Position numbers and translations under genes: made by a program. A stretch of DNA of 64,000 nt, taken from assembly GCA_905147135.1 (NCBI GenBank), contig LR990053.1, positions 2,802,501 through 2,866,500 on the forward strand. Reading direction: 5' to 3'. Origin of the DNA: Blastobasis lacticolella (lineage: Eukaryota > Arthropoda > Insecta > Lepidoptera > Blastobasidae). Each line of letters opens with the position of its first letter. Within the stretch, counting starts at the first letter, position 1. Below are positions 51,961-62,905 of this stretch, piece by piece. The notes under the pieces were generated by a model. It was not told the DNA's origin. It was given only the letters and a program-made list of their open reading frames with translations, and made no database searches.

Positions 51961-52249
51961 GCATGAAGTACTACTGCTATCTCTGAGATAGATCAGCGAA
52001 ATACCAACTTGTCGCTTTGGATACGATGGAAAAAAATGCAAAGGAAATATTTTTTGACCCGCAATTGATTGAAGCTAAGCTGCAGAGCCTCGAGCATCGG
52101 CGAGCAGGGTTGCACGTCTGTCGGTCTTATACAGGTTGCATTTCAGAGGGCGTGCAAAACAGTTGTACGACATAGATATAGGGCAGGGGAGTAGATAGAG
52201 GAAGGGGGGTATGTAGAGTACATAGTATAAAACAAAGTCATTTCTCGCT

Positions 52250-52406
52250 GTCTGTCCCTGTATATGCACATGTATATATGAACCTAAGCTTAAATCTTTA
52301 AAACTACGCAAAGGATATTACGTTTTTCAACAATAGATAAACTGATTCAAGAGGAATTTTTATAGGGTAGGACAACACGCGGACGAAGTCGCGGAGGGCC
52401 AGCTAG
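52250..52406 (+). mobile_element. Helitron 3' end
   Basis: ACTACGCAAAGGATATTACG and GATTCAAGAGGAATTTTTAT precede CGCGGACGAAGTCGCGG and a terminal CAGCTAG directly before T (52407). This is the hairpin plus CTRR end of lepidopteran Helitron derivatives. The 5' end was not located. Confidence 0.6.
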
Positions 52407-52756
52407 TTACATACCTATATTTACACCAAATAATCAATTATTAAAAGAATCTTATTTTATTCCAAAGAGGTAAAATTTTTCCAAAGTATTCAAAACAAAG
52501 AAACGTACTCAGAATTTTAGTGGAAAAGTACCCAGAGGGCTAAACTATGTCAATAATAATTAGATATTAATGATATTATTATTAAACGGACCGTTTCTTT
52601 TGCGCCATATGGAGCGACGATTTTTTGGTTTGAGAAATTTATAAACAAGTGTTTAAGGTGTCATGTAAAGGGTGTCTTTTTAGAGGCAGAGAACTAAGAA
52701 CAGATAAAAAAGTATGTAGTATCAATGAATATAATATTATAATATAGCATTTATGT

Positions 52757-53005
52757 TTAAATATAATTTCCGCCATGTGGCTGCCGGGTCTGGCGCTTAG
52801 ATGGCCCAAATCTGGATACCTTATTTTTATACACTTTTCGCAACAATTGCCCGAATGTTGTATTCGATCGTCGCTGGTTTATCAGTGTAGAAATGTGACT
52901 TGACATATCTCCAAAGAAAATAAAGTAATGTCTTTGAGTTAGACCGCACAATCTCGGTAGCCAACGAGAAATAATTTGTTTATGTTCATTTCTTTCCCCA
53001 TACAA
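52757..53005 (-). pseudogene. Tc1/mariner-type transposase C-terminal relic
   Basis: WLPRLCGLTQRHYFIFFGDM aligns with the PPRSxDLTPxDYFLWGxxKS motif that carries the third catalytic Asp in this superfamily. LLRKVYKNKVSRF and QPHGGNYI match its conserved end. The catalytic residue and frame are degraded. Confidence 0.55.
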
Positions 53006-53337
53006 AATTTGGCTCGGCCATAAAGCTCACTTTTGGTCGAATGATTAACTTAATAAACACACGACGGCCACATGACCGAAATCATATTATTGCTTAATTA
53101 TTGCACTTTAACTTTTTTAAAAGCTTTAAATTTACCAGAAATTGACGTTCAATAAACATACAATGTAACGGTTGATTGTTACAAAAGATTAGGTTTCATT
53201 CTCCGAAACGCAATGGACTTTCATAGTATTAGTGAAATTACAATAATTTACAATTATATAAATGTACACTGCGCTAGTTCGTACAAAATTGGAGACAGGG
53301 GCGGTCGTGTTCACCACACGAATGTTTATAAAGACTT

Positions 53338-53700
53338 TTGTTAGAAAAAGTGCAAAAAGCAATTTTACGTTCTATGTTTAAAAAACGATATGGGTATTAC
53401 CCATTTTTGTATCCCACTAAATATCTTCTGGAGGCATTGGGCTTTAATTCCTTGGAGGTACGCCGAAATTTAAATTTAATGCTGATCTTTTGTAAATTGG
53501 ACGTTTTCTCGCGAAAGCAACCAATTGGCTCAAAAAAAAGAACGGCCCATATCTTTTAGAAAAGCAGCTGCAGTACTTCCCTGAACTTATCTCATTAAAT
53601 AACCATGCTATTTATGATAAGTATGTCCCAAACTTAAATCATTACTATAAAGGCAAAACGGAATTTTAACCAGTCAATTTCATACAATCTATAAGAGTGC
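53338..53700 (+). promoter_or_regulatory. LINE C-terminal relic forming the OR-D upstream region
   Basis: EKVQKAILRSMFKKRYGYYP, then YLLEALGFNSLEVRRNLNL is the C-terminal motif of a non-LTR RT. It continues into GAACGGCCCATATCTTTTAG and AAAGCAGCTGCAGTACTTCC, which are shared with OR-B. It ends 16 bp before the OR-D ATG and is therefore probably incorporated into its promoter region. Confidence 0.6.
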
Positions 53701-53715
53701 TGTGATCCTGCAACG

Positions 53716-54202
53716 ATGAACCGCAAGGAAAAAAAGAAAATCGAACACCCAGAGAAAAAGTATATGAAATTTCACTGTGATTTCCTATACTATTTGGGTT
53801 CAGGAGAGTTTTGGTATGAAGAACGTCCCCCGAAATCTCCTACTTCAGATTTATTATACAAGACGTGGTGTTTTGTATCGTACGCTTATGTTATTGTGGG
53901 ATATGTGAACGAGTACATAACGTTCTTCTTTGATCTAACTGACCAGGAGTTTGAAGCTCTGCTTCAATACAGCGCCGGCCACGCTTCTATGATTTTGAAG
54001 TTCGTAGTTCTATTCGTACAGAGACAAAAGATCAAGGTATTTTGCAAACGATTTTTTGAAACCAACAGAGAATTGTCTTTTGATGAAATGAACCAGCAAT
54101 CAGCGAGAAAAGCAAGGAACTTATGCTATATTTTGTATTTTACTGTTTACTGCTGTCTTGCCTCGGGACTTCTTGTTGTCATTATTGGCAATATTAAAGA
54201 TG
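53716..54202 (+). CDS. Odorant receptor D, exon 1 only
   Basis: 487-nt first exon (MNRKEKKKIEHPEKK...) ending in phase 1 at a GT donor (54203, GGTAAGCATG), identical in length to OR-C exon 1. It encodes the N-terminus and first membrane helices of a 7tm_6 odorant receptor (YAYVIVGYVNEYITFFFDL, IKVFCKRFFETNRE). It is closest to OR-C by motif (EHPEK, CKRFFETNRE). No exon 2-like sequence (HWYYA block) occurs in the remaining 9.8 kb. Either intron 1 is long and the gene continues outside the window, or the gene is truncated. Confidence 0.85.
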
Positions 54203-54235
54203 GTAAGCATGTACCTATTTTATTTTATGGTGCAA

Positions 54236-54995
54236 CTATTTTTTAGATTTTACATAGCTTGTACTATTCTGAATAGCTTGCTGTTCAAGTTTAAAGGTTT
54301 TTATTAAGTAAGACATACTACTATTTGCGTCCGCAGAAATGTAAACTGGGCTAAAGTTAATATTACATATATTGTTTTCAAGTTTATTTTCATTTAACTT
54401 GGCGAATGTTTTTCTTCGACATACTTTAGGTGTCTTAAGATTTAGGGTTAGTAGTACAGCATTATGATCGGTTATTGTGGAGTTAGTCACTAGTACAATT
54501 GATTGAAGATTCGGGTTAAGCATGATATGGTCCAAACAAGAGCCGCTCTGATGGGTAGTGTAGTGTGCACTGAATGTAAGCCATGAAAATAACACAGATT
54601 AAGATATTCCTGACCAGCTGCATCTGAACACTCTGGACGTATATTCAAGTTTATGTCTCCCACTAGAACTATACTTTTGAAAGATGATAAGCTTTGTAGT
54701 GTCTCGTTTAATGACTCTATAAATATATGTGTTAGCCCAAAAGAAGGTGGCCTGTATAAGGCCAGTATAACAACATCTGTGCCAATTTTGATAAGAATTC
54801 GATTACAATCTCTAATATTGGGTTCTTCAACAGTCACACCCAAAGTATCTTTAATGTTAACCACTACCCCGTCATTCTGATTGTAGTTTATTTTACTATT
54901 GTACTGTTTGTAGCCTTCCATTATGGGCACATTGTATTGGTTATTTAGCCAGCATTCGGTTAAAACAATGATGTCACAGGCAATGTCCCGTCCAG
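54236..54995 (-). pseudogene. LINE endonuclease domain fragment
   Basis: The minus strand reads DIIVLTECWLNNQYNVP, YNQNDGVVVNIKDT, ALYRPPSFGLTHIFIESLN, SIVLVGDINLNIRPECSD, then after a frameshift SCLDHIMLNPNLQSI and STITDHNAVLL. Order and motifs match the endonuclease of the open LINE at 40.7-43.7 kb, but the copy is clearly diverged. It inserted just inside intron 1 of OR-D. Confidence 0.8.
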
Positions 54996-55019
54996 GAGAA
55001 ATAAAACACTAATTATTTT

Positions 55020-58000
55020 CTCGTCTGTTTCTTATGGTTGTGGGAGTGCTTGACGAAGGGGTCGTGACCAACTTTATAAGCGCCTACGCTCCACAGGTCG
55101 GTTGCAGCGATGCGGATAAGGCGATGTTCTGGGAGCAATTTTGGGAAGTACTGTGAAACATTCCGTTGTCACAGGGTATTGTTGTGAGTGGCGATCTGAA
55201 TGGTCATGTGAGTGAGAAGTGTGAGGAGTTTGGCAGTGTTCATGGCAGTTTTGGTTTTGGGAGCCGTAACGGTGAAGGGGAAGAAATTCTTCGGACGTGT
55301 GCGGCTGCCGATCTGGCCATCGTGAACACCTTTTTCTAAAATAAATCCGAGCATCTGATCACCTACAGTAGTGGAAGGAGTGCCACCCAGATCGATTACT
55401 TTCTCACTCGGAGGAATATTGTCTAATATTGGCAAAGTAGCCACCTGTAAGGTCATACCCGAAGAGAGTCTTACTGCCCAACACCGGGTCCTTGTGATAG
55501 ACCTGCGCGTTAAGCGCCGAGGCAAATATAGAAAGCAGTGCCGACGCCAAACTCGGTGGTGGCTGCTTGAAGGAATCAAGTCCCACGAGTTTGCCGCTGC
55601 TGTCAGCGATCTTAGTATTGTGATAGACGGTGTACCCGTTCAACAACTCTGGGACAGAACTCAGGCAGCTATCGCACGGGCAGCGCGGATGGTGATGGGG
55701 GTGTCTAGAGGTGGTCGCAGGCTTGACAAGGAGACCTGATGGTGGAACGACACAGTTCAGGCTGAGGAAAGCCCTCTTTAAAAAGTGGCAAGCGTCCAGA
55801 TCTCCTGAAGACCACGCTGCATACAGGGATGCCAAACGTGCAAACGAGCGGTAGCCAGAGCCAGACGAGACCACTTACGTCCTTTGTACGATAAGTTGAA
55901 ATCGTCTGAGGGGCAGAAACTCATTTACAAGTTGGCACGATCGAGGGTTAAAGCGGCACAAAACATTTCCACGTGCCGCTGTGTAAATGACTCAAGCGGT
56001 AACCTGTTATGCGATGACCGCGCGGTAAAGGAGAGTACCATAATCGTGGACAAATTCACACATCGCCATCTAGCCCCAAAGTAAGCAAAGCTTGTGTTAT
56101 GGGTGCTAGCATAGCCTCCTTCATGAGGCTATGGTGCTAGATAACTGATAAACTACTTATATACTTTTAAATACATACTTATTATACATAGAACACCCAG
56201 ACCCGTAACAGAAATTAAAATTCATCATTTCAATTTCTGCCCGGCCGGGAATAGAACCCGGGACCTCTTGTGTGTCATACGTTGACCATTTGTTGACCAC
56301 TGAACCACTCAGGTCGTCACAAAGAAATGTGGCCGACGGGATTGTTTCTTAAATTTTGGGGACAGCCTGTAACAAAGGAGCCACCTAGGCAATAAACGAT
56401 TACAGGCTTTTCCTACAATTAAAGGAACATTTTCTGGTAAAAGTTTTTCGGCCATGGCCTTAAGATAATGATAAGTCCCTAAGCTGAGCTATACGCCTAT
56501 ACTTTAAGACGCCGCAAAATCGGAACATAAAAATTTGCCTTTACAATTAATCCAATCACGTCGGGCACTTTGTTAAAATTTGATTACAAAAGCTTTTTGT
56601 AAGTATATTCTTGCCGTAAACATATCTCATCATCAGGGAGCATCATCAAATCATGGAGCAATTTACCCAGCTCCACTGAATAAATTCAAGGAAGCTCGTA
56701 CTTCCACGAGCTGCTTAACAAGCAGCACAAAGAGGTGCAGCCCCCGGACCTCCCCCGGAACCAAGGACTTGTGCTCTTCGAGCAAAGTCAAGACAGCTCT
56801 TCGCCGCATGAAGAATCGGAAAGCTGTCGGGCCCGATGAAGTCCCTATCGAGGCATGGAAATCGATAGGCTCTCGTGGTGTGAGCATCCTTACCGACCTT
56901 TATAACCACATTCTCCTCACCGGGAAGATACCCGACCAATGGAGGCTGAGTATTATTACGCCAGTCTATAAAGGCAAGGGCTCGGTGTGGGAGTGCACCA
57001 ACTACCGCGGCATAAAGGGGAGGTCTCACACCATGAAGCTCTTCGAACGCATTGTGGGCTCTCGGATCCGACGGGAGTGTGCAATCTCGGAGTGTCAATA
57101 TGGGTTTCGGTCGTGTTGTGGGACCATGGACCCCGTATTTGCCCTGAGAACTCTCATGGAGGGATACAGATCAAAGAACATGCCCCTGCATTTCCTGTTT
57201 CTGGACATGCAGAAGGCCTTTGACTGTGTCCCTCGGGAGATGATCTGGTGGGCACTGCGGTCCAAGTCGGTGCCCGAGACCTATATTGACATTATCCGAA
57301 ACATGTACCGCGATTCCGATTCAATAGTGAGGATTGCTGTTGGTGACACCTACCCGTTCCCTATTACCGTTGAGGTACATCAGGGCTCTGTGCTTCTATT
57401 CAGCGTGATATTAGACGTACTGCCAGACAGCATCCGAGACTACCACGAGGTGCCTCAGTGGCTTCTCATGTATGCTGACGATATCGCGTTGATAGACTCG
57501 GACAAGGGGCGACTAGTCCAACGTGTAAAAAAGTGGAAGGAGTCACTTGAGAACGGTGGTCTGAAGATTAATGTGGCGAAGACAGAGTACATGGCATGCA
57601 ACAGTGCAGATCTCCTACCCGTGCGCATAGGCGAAGATGAAGTCAAGCGCACGGATCAGGCCAGACACCTGGGATCTGTACTAAGCGCAACCGGGGACAT
57701 CGACAGCGACGTCAAAGCCCGAATATCCGCAGCTTAGGTCAAATAGCGAGAGGTGACAGGTGTCATTTGTGACCCTAAAATGCCGATAAAGCTGAAGGGA
57801 CAGGTACCATATAAGACCATCATTAGACCTGCTCTCCTATACGGCAGCGAGACTTGGCCCCTACTAGAGCGACACAAGCAGGAGCTGCGCGTCGCGGAAA
57901 TGAAGATGCTGCGGTGGATGTGTGGAGTTTCACGAAAGGATCGCGTTCGAAATTCTCACATTCGGGGTAGCCTTGGCCTTAGCCGTCCGTGACATCGCAG

Positions 58001-58250
58001 AAAAGCCGCAAACCGGCAAGCTATGTGGGGAACAAGTGTCTGGCCTTGCCGCCCCCGCCGGGCACGGAGAGGAGAGGCCGGCCCAAAAAGCGATGGCTTG
58101 ACGTAGTCAGAACGGATATGCGTGCCAATAAGCTCACCACGAAGGATGCCGTAGACCGAGCGAAGTGGGCCAAGAGAGCAGAAAGGCGGACTCTAGGCCC
58201 TTGCGTGCCGCGCGGGGGCGCAACCGGGACATAACGTCAAGATGATGATG
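55020..58250 (+). pseudogene. Decayed RTE-clade LINE, nearly full length
   Basis: Endonuclease pieces: ISAYAPQVGCSDADKAMFWE (55070), IVVSGDLNGHVSEKCEEFGS (55180), SSGRSATQIDYFLTRRNIV (55365). A linker follows (RGKYRKQCRRQTRWW). The RT in the frame 56580-57737 carries RKAVGPDEVPIEAWK, PVYKGKGSVWECTNYRGI, LDMQKAFDCVPREMIWWAL, then a mutated block (VEVHQGSVLLFSVILDVLPD where RQGS..SP is usual), and MYADDIALIDS. The C-terminal part is at 57800-58240 (RPALLYGSETWPLLE, MKMLRWMCGV, RGRPKKRWLDVVRTDMRANK), ending in (GAT)n. Frameshifts at several points and a SINE insertion near 56150-56335 inactivate it. Confidence 0.85.
56150..56335 (-). repeat. tRNA-derived SINE inside the RTE element
   Basis: On the minus strand GAGTGGTTCAGTGGTCA (A-box) and GGTCCCGGGTTCTATTCCC (B-box) are 45-50 nt apart, followed by CGGGCAGAAATTGAAATGAT. 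A similar body end (TTTAATTTCTGCCCTGGCTG on plus) occurs at 8530. Confidence 0.65.
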
Positions 58251-58261
58251 ATGATGATTTT

Positions 58262-58570
58262 CTGGTCTGCCTCAACTTTGTTGGTTTGCTGTCACCTTCG
58301 AACACCCGTACAGAAGACTGTTTCTTTCCGGCATGTTACAACATATCCATTTTTCATCTCCTGTCACAATGATCGTCCGTGTTCGTATTTTACCAAAATT
58401 TTTTAAACCAATCAACTCGAGTTTGTTTTTGTTCTGGGGTGAGTTCATGAGGAATCCAGCGGCAATAAAGTTTTCTAACTTTTAAATGTTGATTTAAGAT
58501 TTTTTTATTTTGGCTCATACCAAGCCCCAAATGTCCTCGAATCGATTAAATTCTGCATCCCAACGCCTTA
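58262..58570 (-). pseudogene. Mariner-type transposase relic
   Basis: Minus strand: PHELTPEQKQTRVDWFKKF-like text, then VTGDEKWICC, the first catalytic Asp motif of mariner transposases (TGDExWI), then SKVTANQQS, the decayed region after it. Frameshifts are present. It lies directly after the RTE tail. Confidence 0.65.
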
Positions 58571-58869
58571 GGCACTCCCGCACATGACGCAATACGGACA
58601 CGACAACACGCGACGAAGACGCGACACTGTCAGCTGACGGTTTACAAAGATAATTTTGCACGTGGCCGAAATCAGAATTAACACTGCCATCTTGTAAAGC
58701 GTCACTTTTGACAGATAGTTGGAGTTGATGTTTGATGACGCCCGTCTATGACGTAGTGTAGAATTACCTAATGTCAAATTCAGTTTGCAACTGAGTTAGA
58801 CAATAGTCCCCCCGTCATGCTACTATATGAACTAGTGTTGGGACGAACTTTCAGTTTTGACTCTAAATT

Positions 58870-59360
58870 GGAGTTTATATAGAAAATGTATGCATTATTG
58901 AAGGAATATTTTTTGTAATAATAATAAAGTGTCTCAGTACCCTGTCACGACAATTTTTGACATGGTATCTATTAGTATGTAAAAATCTAATGTACCTACT
59001 TTCGGCGTACCATTATCTCACGAACCGCTCAAGCCCAGTAAACCAGGGGTCAGGTAATGGAGTCACTCGGCGCCCTTCCAACAACAGTAGGTACTAATAA
59101 TTTTGATACCTAACTTACGTCAGTCGCCTCTATTCTTTCTCTGCATGGATGTGAATTTGGGCCAAAAATACTAATTTTCCTGTTATTATACTGTCCGCCA
59201 TTTTGATTGCAAAATTTCACAAGTCCCGGGTTGAAACTTAAAACAGTTATAACTCGGAAACGATTGGTCTTAGAATACTAGTTTTTAAAGAGAAATGATA
59301 GTACTCGTCGAGATCTACATTTCGGACGACAGCTGTCAAATGTGATAACTTGGATACTAT
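58870..59360. other. Non-coding repeat-bearing DNA
   Basis: No gene. The stretch 59260-59400 is an inverted relative of the repeat at 37880-38080. Confidence 0.4.
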
Positions 59361-59365
59361 TGATC

Positions 59366-60235
59366 TCAGAACTGTTGTTCCTGAAGAGTAATGATCTGTG
59401 TCATTCTGCAATGATTCCATGTCAAAGGAATGCAATAAAAAATAACAATATATTTAATGTCGCGGCCGCGCTGGCAGGGCTCGCACGCGCCCACTGTCGC
59501 CTCCACGTCGCGGGACAGCCCTGGCCAAAACAGAACATCATGCGCAATCCTCTTGCATTTCTCGATACCCAGGTGGCCTTCGTGTATCTTTTTCAGCATG
59601 TCCTTCCTCAAAGATAATGGAATTACTACTGTATATTTCTGAATAACACCCCTTTAATCACATTTAACTCGTCCTTAATAGACCAATAAGGTTTCACTTC
59701 ACTCTCTAGTAAGTTTTTCGTATGTGGTTATTCTTTTCACAATAGTCTATTATTGTTTTTAATGTGTTGTCTTTCTCGTTTCTATTCAAATTTTATCAAA
59801 TTTTGCCACAGATATATTACTGCTTTCGAACACGGTGTTAACGTGAATCTCTGTTTTACTGCACATATCCGATTTTTCCTCAATGTTCGCTGCACGTGAC
59901 AGTGTATCAGCAATAAACATAAATTTACCCGATACTGATGGTACTTGACATAAATAGTGTATTTTGGAGTCGTAAGAGCATCCTTTGGAGGCTAGCTGGA
60001 GTTTCATTTAAACTTTTTAAAATATTGTTTTCAGCGGTTTATGATCACTCTCTACTGTACGTTATCATGGCCATATATATATTGATGGAATTTTGTACAA
60101 GCATAAACTATCGCCAAGAGTTCCTTTTCTATTGGGCCCAGCGTGTCTCGGCTGGCGCGAGCGTGCGCGCGGCGCGGCGTAGGCGACGGGCCGCCCGCCC
60201 AGCGCCCCTGTACTGCAATGCTCGTTGAATGACGG
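59366..60235 (-). pseudogene. Gypsy-type pol fragment (RNase H end, integrase zinc domain)
   Basis: Minus strand: a GC-rich RNase H piece at 60230-60130 (GGRPVAYAA..., frame broken), then PSVSGKFMFIADTLSRAANI (59940), EIHVNTVFESSNISVAKFDK (59830), and the zinc-binding HHCC-type segment MLKKIHEGHLGIEKCKRIAH ... CEPCQRGR (59611-59460). It is the same family as 22.0-24.8 kb, here without the SINE insertion, so it shows the empty site. Confidence 0.75.
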
Positions 60236-60246
60236 AAATTTATTTT

Positions 60247-60388
60247 TCACTCATCTTCGGTTCGGGAAGCGATGAGGAGATCGTTGACGAATGGAAAGAC
60301 GTACTCCAGCCCTCGCAGTACTTCGTTGACGAACCGCTGAAATGTTTGCCCGGCGTTGTAGTCCCTTCCCTTAAGGTACTTCCGGAAA
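60247..60388 (-). pseudogene. Gypsy RT palm/thumb, right-hand half of a split element
   Basis: The minus strand reads GQTFQRFVNEVLRGLEYVFP, then FVNDLLIASRTEDE: the gypsy RT block that normally follows MPFGL..A, with the catalytic box as FVND where YVDD is usual. It continues the RT at 62906-63160 and has been separated from it by a 2.5-kb insertion. Confidence 0.75.
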
Positions 60389-60765
60389 CCAGCACCATCT
60401 TTTGGTATGTTGTTAAGTATGTTATTCTGAATAAAAAACAGCCTGGAGACAATCTCTAAATTGCTTGGTTCTCCAGTTGTGACGTCATCAACGTGGCCGA
60501 CGCCGCATTTTGAAATTTGCATTTAAAATCGAGTGTTTAGCACTTGAAATTATGTGTGGGGTATCAAAATACGCAGAATAAAGAGTACTACAATATTATA
60601 GCACACAACCATGTAAATATGATGGCTTCAGAGATATTCAAGATTATATTAAAATTTTACAAAACAACAACAAACAACTTTTTCTAACAACTCAACCGAT
60701 AACTTTAGAGCAAAATAACTTACTAAGAGAATAAGGGAACATTATAAAGCTATACAAAACTATTT
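60389..60765 (+). repeat. Left terminal inverted repeat
   Basis: Shares with the right arm, in inverse orientation, GTATGTTATTCTGAATAAAA, GAGACAATCTCTAAA, GGTATCAAAATACG, AGAGTACTACAATATTAT and AGCTATACAAAAC. Confidence 0.75.
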
Positions 60766-60889
60766 TCATCCATTGTGTCACTTGAGAACCACAAATTCTT
60801 TGATTGACGGTGATCGTGACTAATTTAACATGGTCTCATCCCACAAGAGTACCTATGCTTGGACACATACAAGCAAACTGCAAGATGAC

Positions 60890-62045
60890 GATTGGTACAG
60901 GAGCCTCTAGGTCAGGAAAACAGTCAAGCGGGACTTGATGAACGCTGTAAAAGGCCAAATCAGGAACATTGCCTGCCAGGTTCTTTCTGCCTCCGGCCAG
61001 CCATACCCGTCATAGAGGAAATGTCAGTCACGAATCACAATGTATGTAGTTGTGTTAGCGTACATTCAAAAGGTCATTGTGGCTGAAATTATGGTCCACT
61101 GAATCTTGGGCCTAGACTTCAAGAAGAAACATAACTGCAAAATCAATGTCACTGATGGAATTTTTAAGTGTGGTAATGAGGAGATACTTGACACTTCACA
61201 CTTGGAGGAACCACTGGGAAAGTAACGTAACTTGCTTGAATACAATTATAGCACCTACACGAGCTCAGGCTCAAAAGTAAAGGTAAAGTTGCAATCGGCT
61301 AGTAAGAAAGAGCGCCCACAAAATAATGGCTCGAAAACTACTAACAGCAAGAACCCTTGTCAGTGGAAGCAAAACTGCAGTGGTGAGGGTTGTAAATTTG
61401 CACGACCACGACGTTTGCTTGGATGAAGACGATGATGTTGGGAAATGCGAGGAAGTTGTCTGGATGAAAAGTGCCAATCAACACCTACCTTAGATGGGAT
61501 GAACACTTATTAGTTCTGCTATTACCAAACCTCTTGTTGGATGAAAAAAAAAACATAAATTATTCGCAGAGCATGATCGCCAAGAGATCTGCTACGCTTC
61601 GTGGATATCTTCTCTTCCCAAGATGGAAGTCTTGGACAGACTTCGTTAGTTCAATACAGGATCGACACTAAAAGCGAAATACCTATCAGTCAGCGAGCCA
61701 TGCAAGTCCATGATGTTCACCAGTCGTCTTAGTCAAAAAGAACGATGGCAGCACACGTTTTAGCCGGGACTACAGATAATTAAATGAAATTACAAAAAAG
61801 GACAGCTATCCATTGCCACGTATCGACGACACATTGGATACCGTGAGTGGCATGCACTGGTTCTCAACCTTGGATCTTAAGTCTGGGTATTGGCATTCTG
61901 GCAGGAAAAGGACTATGACAGTTCAATGTTATGCCTTTCGGACTGTGCAACGCACCTACCACTTTCGAAAGACTCATAGAATATGTACGGACAGGCTTAA
62001 TGTAAAATGCCTGCCTGGTCTATTTGGATGATGTCTTTATCATGG
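60890..62045 (+). pseudogene. Another gypsy fragment (protease end and RT) inside the element
   Basis: Plus strand: ILGLDFKKKHNCKINVTDG (61105), the end of a retropepsin-like domain. Then YPLPRIDDTLDTVSGMHWFS (61810) and TLDLKSGYW, the gypsy RT palm, and a degraded stretch ending in CLVYLDDVFIMGRDFE-like text (about 62010-62055), the catalytic block. Frameshifts are numerous. It differs from the other gypsy copies in the window. Confidence 0.7.
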
Positions 62046-62075
62046 GTCGCGATTTTGAAATTTTTTATAACAACT

Positions 62076-62410
62076 GTTTTGTATAGCTTAATAATGTGTC
62101 TTTATTATCTTAGTACATTATTTTGTTCTAAAAGTACCCGTAAAGTTGTTAAAAATTACAAACGGATTTAATTTTTGCAAAATTTTTATATTTACTAGAA
62201 TATATCTCATACTATAATTTTCACATAATTGAATGTATGGACAATATTGTGGAAAATTTTATTCTGCTTCATTTCATGTCCCACACATACTTCTAAATGC
62301 AATACAGCCTGTTTTAAGGCAAATTTCCAAAACGCGGCGGCGGCCATCTTGATGATGTCACAGCTGGAGCACCAAGCACTTAAGAGATTGTCGTCTCCCG
62401 GCTTACGTTT
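62076..62410 (+). repeat. Third, diverged copy of the terminal repeat
   Basis: GTTTTGTATAGCTTAATAAT, GTGTCTTTATTAT, CCCACACATA, AAAACGCGGCGG, GGAGCACCAAGCACTTAAG and GATTGTCGTCTCCCGGC match the right arm at 62575-62850 in the same order. Confidence 0.7.
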
Positions 62411-62564
62411 ATTTTATGCACATTGCCTATACTCATAGTTTTTTTATTTAAAGTCATTACGCATACGCAATTTAAAACAATCGTAATTGCGGTTCAAATG
62501 TTGCCCGTTGCTAGGGAGTAAATTACAATATCTCGCTTCTTTATTAACTAATTAGAATTTGAAA

Positions 62565-62905
62565 AATAGTTTTGTATAGCTTAATAATGTGCCTTTATTT
62601 TCTTACTTAATTTTTTTGCTCTTAAGTTGTATAAAATTTTAATATATTCTTGAATATCTCTTAAACCATCATCTTTACACGGTTGTATGTAGAGATAATA
62701 TTGTAGTACTCTTTATTCTACGTATTTTGATACTCCACACATAATTCCAAGTGCAATACACTCGGTTTTAAATTCAAATTTCAAAACGCTGCGGTGACCA
62801 CGTTGATGACGTTCCTACTGGAGAACCAAGCATTTTAGAGATTGTCTCCCGGCTGTTTTTTATTCAGAATAACATACTGAACAACATACTAAAAGATGGT
62901 GCTGG
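62565..62905 (+). repeat. Right terminal inverted repeat
   Basis: Inverse of the left arm, ending AAAAGATGGTGCTGG at the junction with the gypsy RT. Confidence 0.75.

Larger units (their letters stand above)
60389..62905. mobile_element. Long-inverted-repeat element inserted in a gypsy RT gene
   Basis: The left arm begins CCAGCACCATCTTTTGGTAT (60389). The right arm ends with its inverse (…AAAGATGGTGCTGG, 62905). The arms are about 340-375 bp long (60389-60765 and 62565-62905). Flanks TTCCGGAAA (60380-60388) and TTTCGGGAA (62906-62914) agree at 7 of 9 positions and could be a 9-bp target duplication. A third, diverged arm lies at 62076-62410 in the same orientation as the right arm. The interior holds a separate gypsy fragment. 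No transposase was recognised. Superfamily unknown; long arms and a 9-bp duplication would fit Mutator-like or fold-back elements. Confidence 0.7.
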
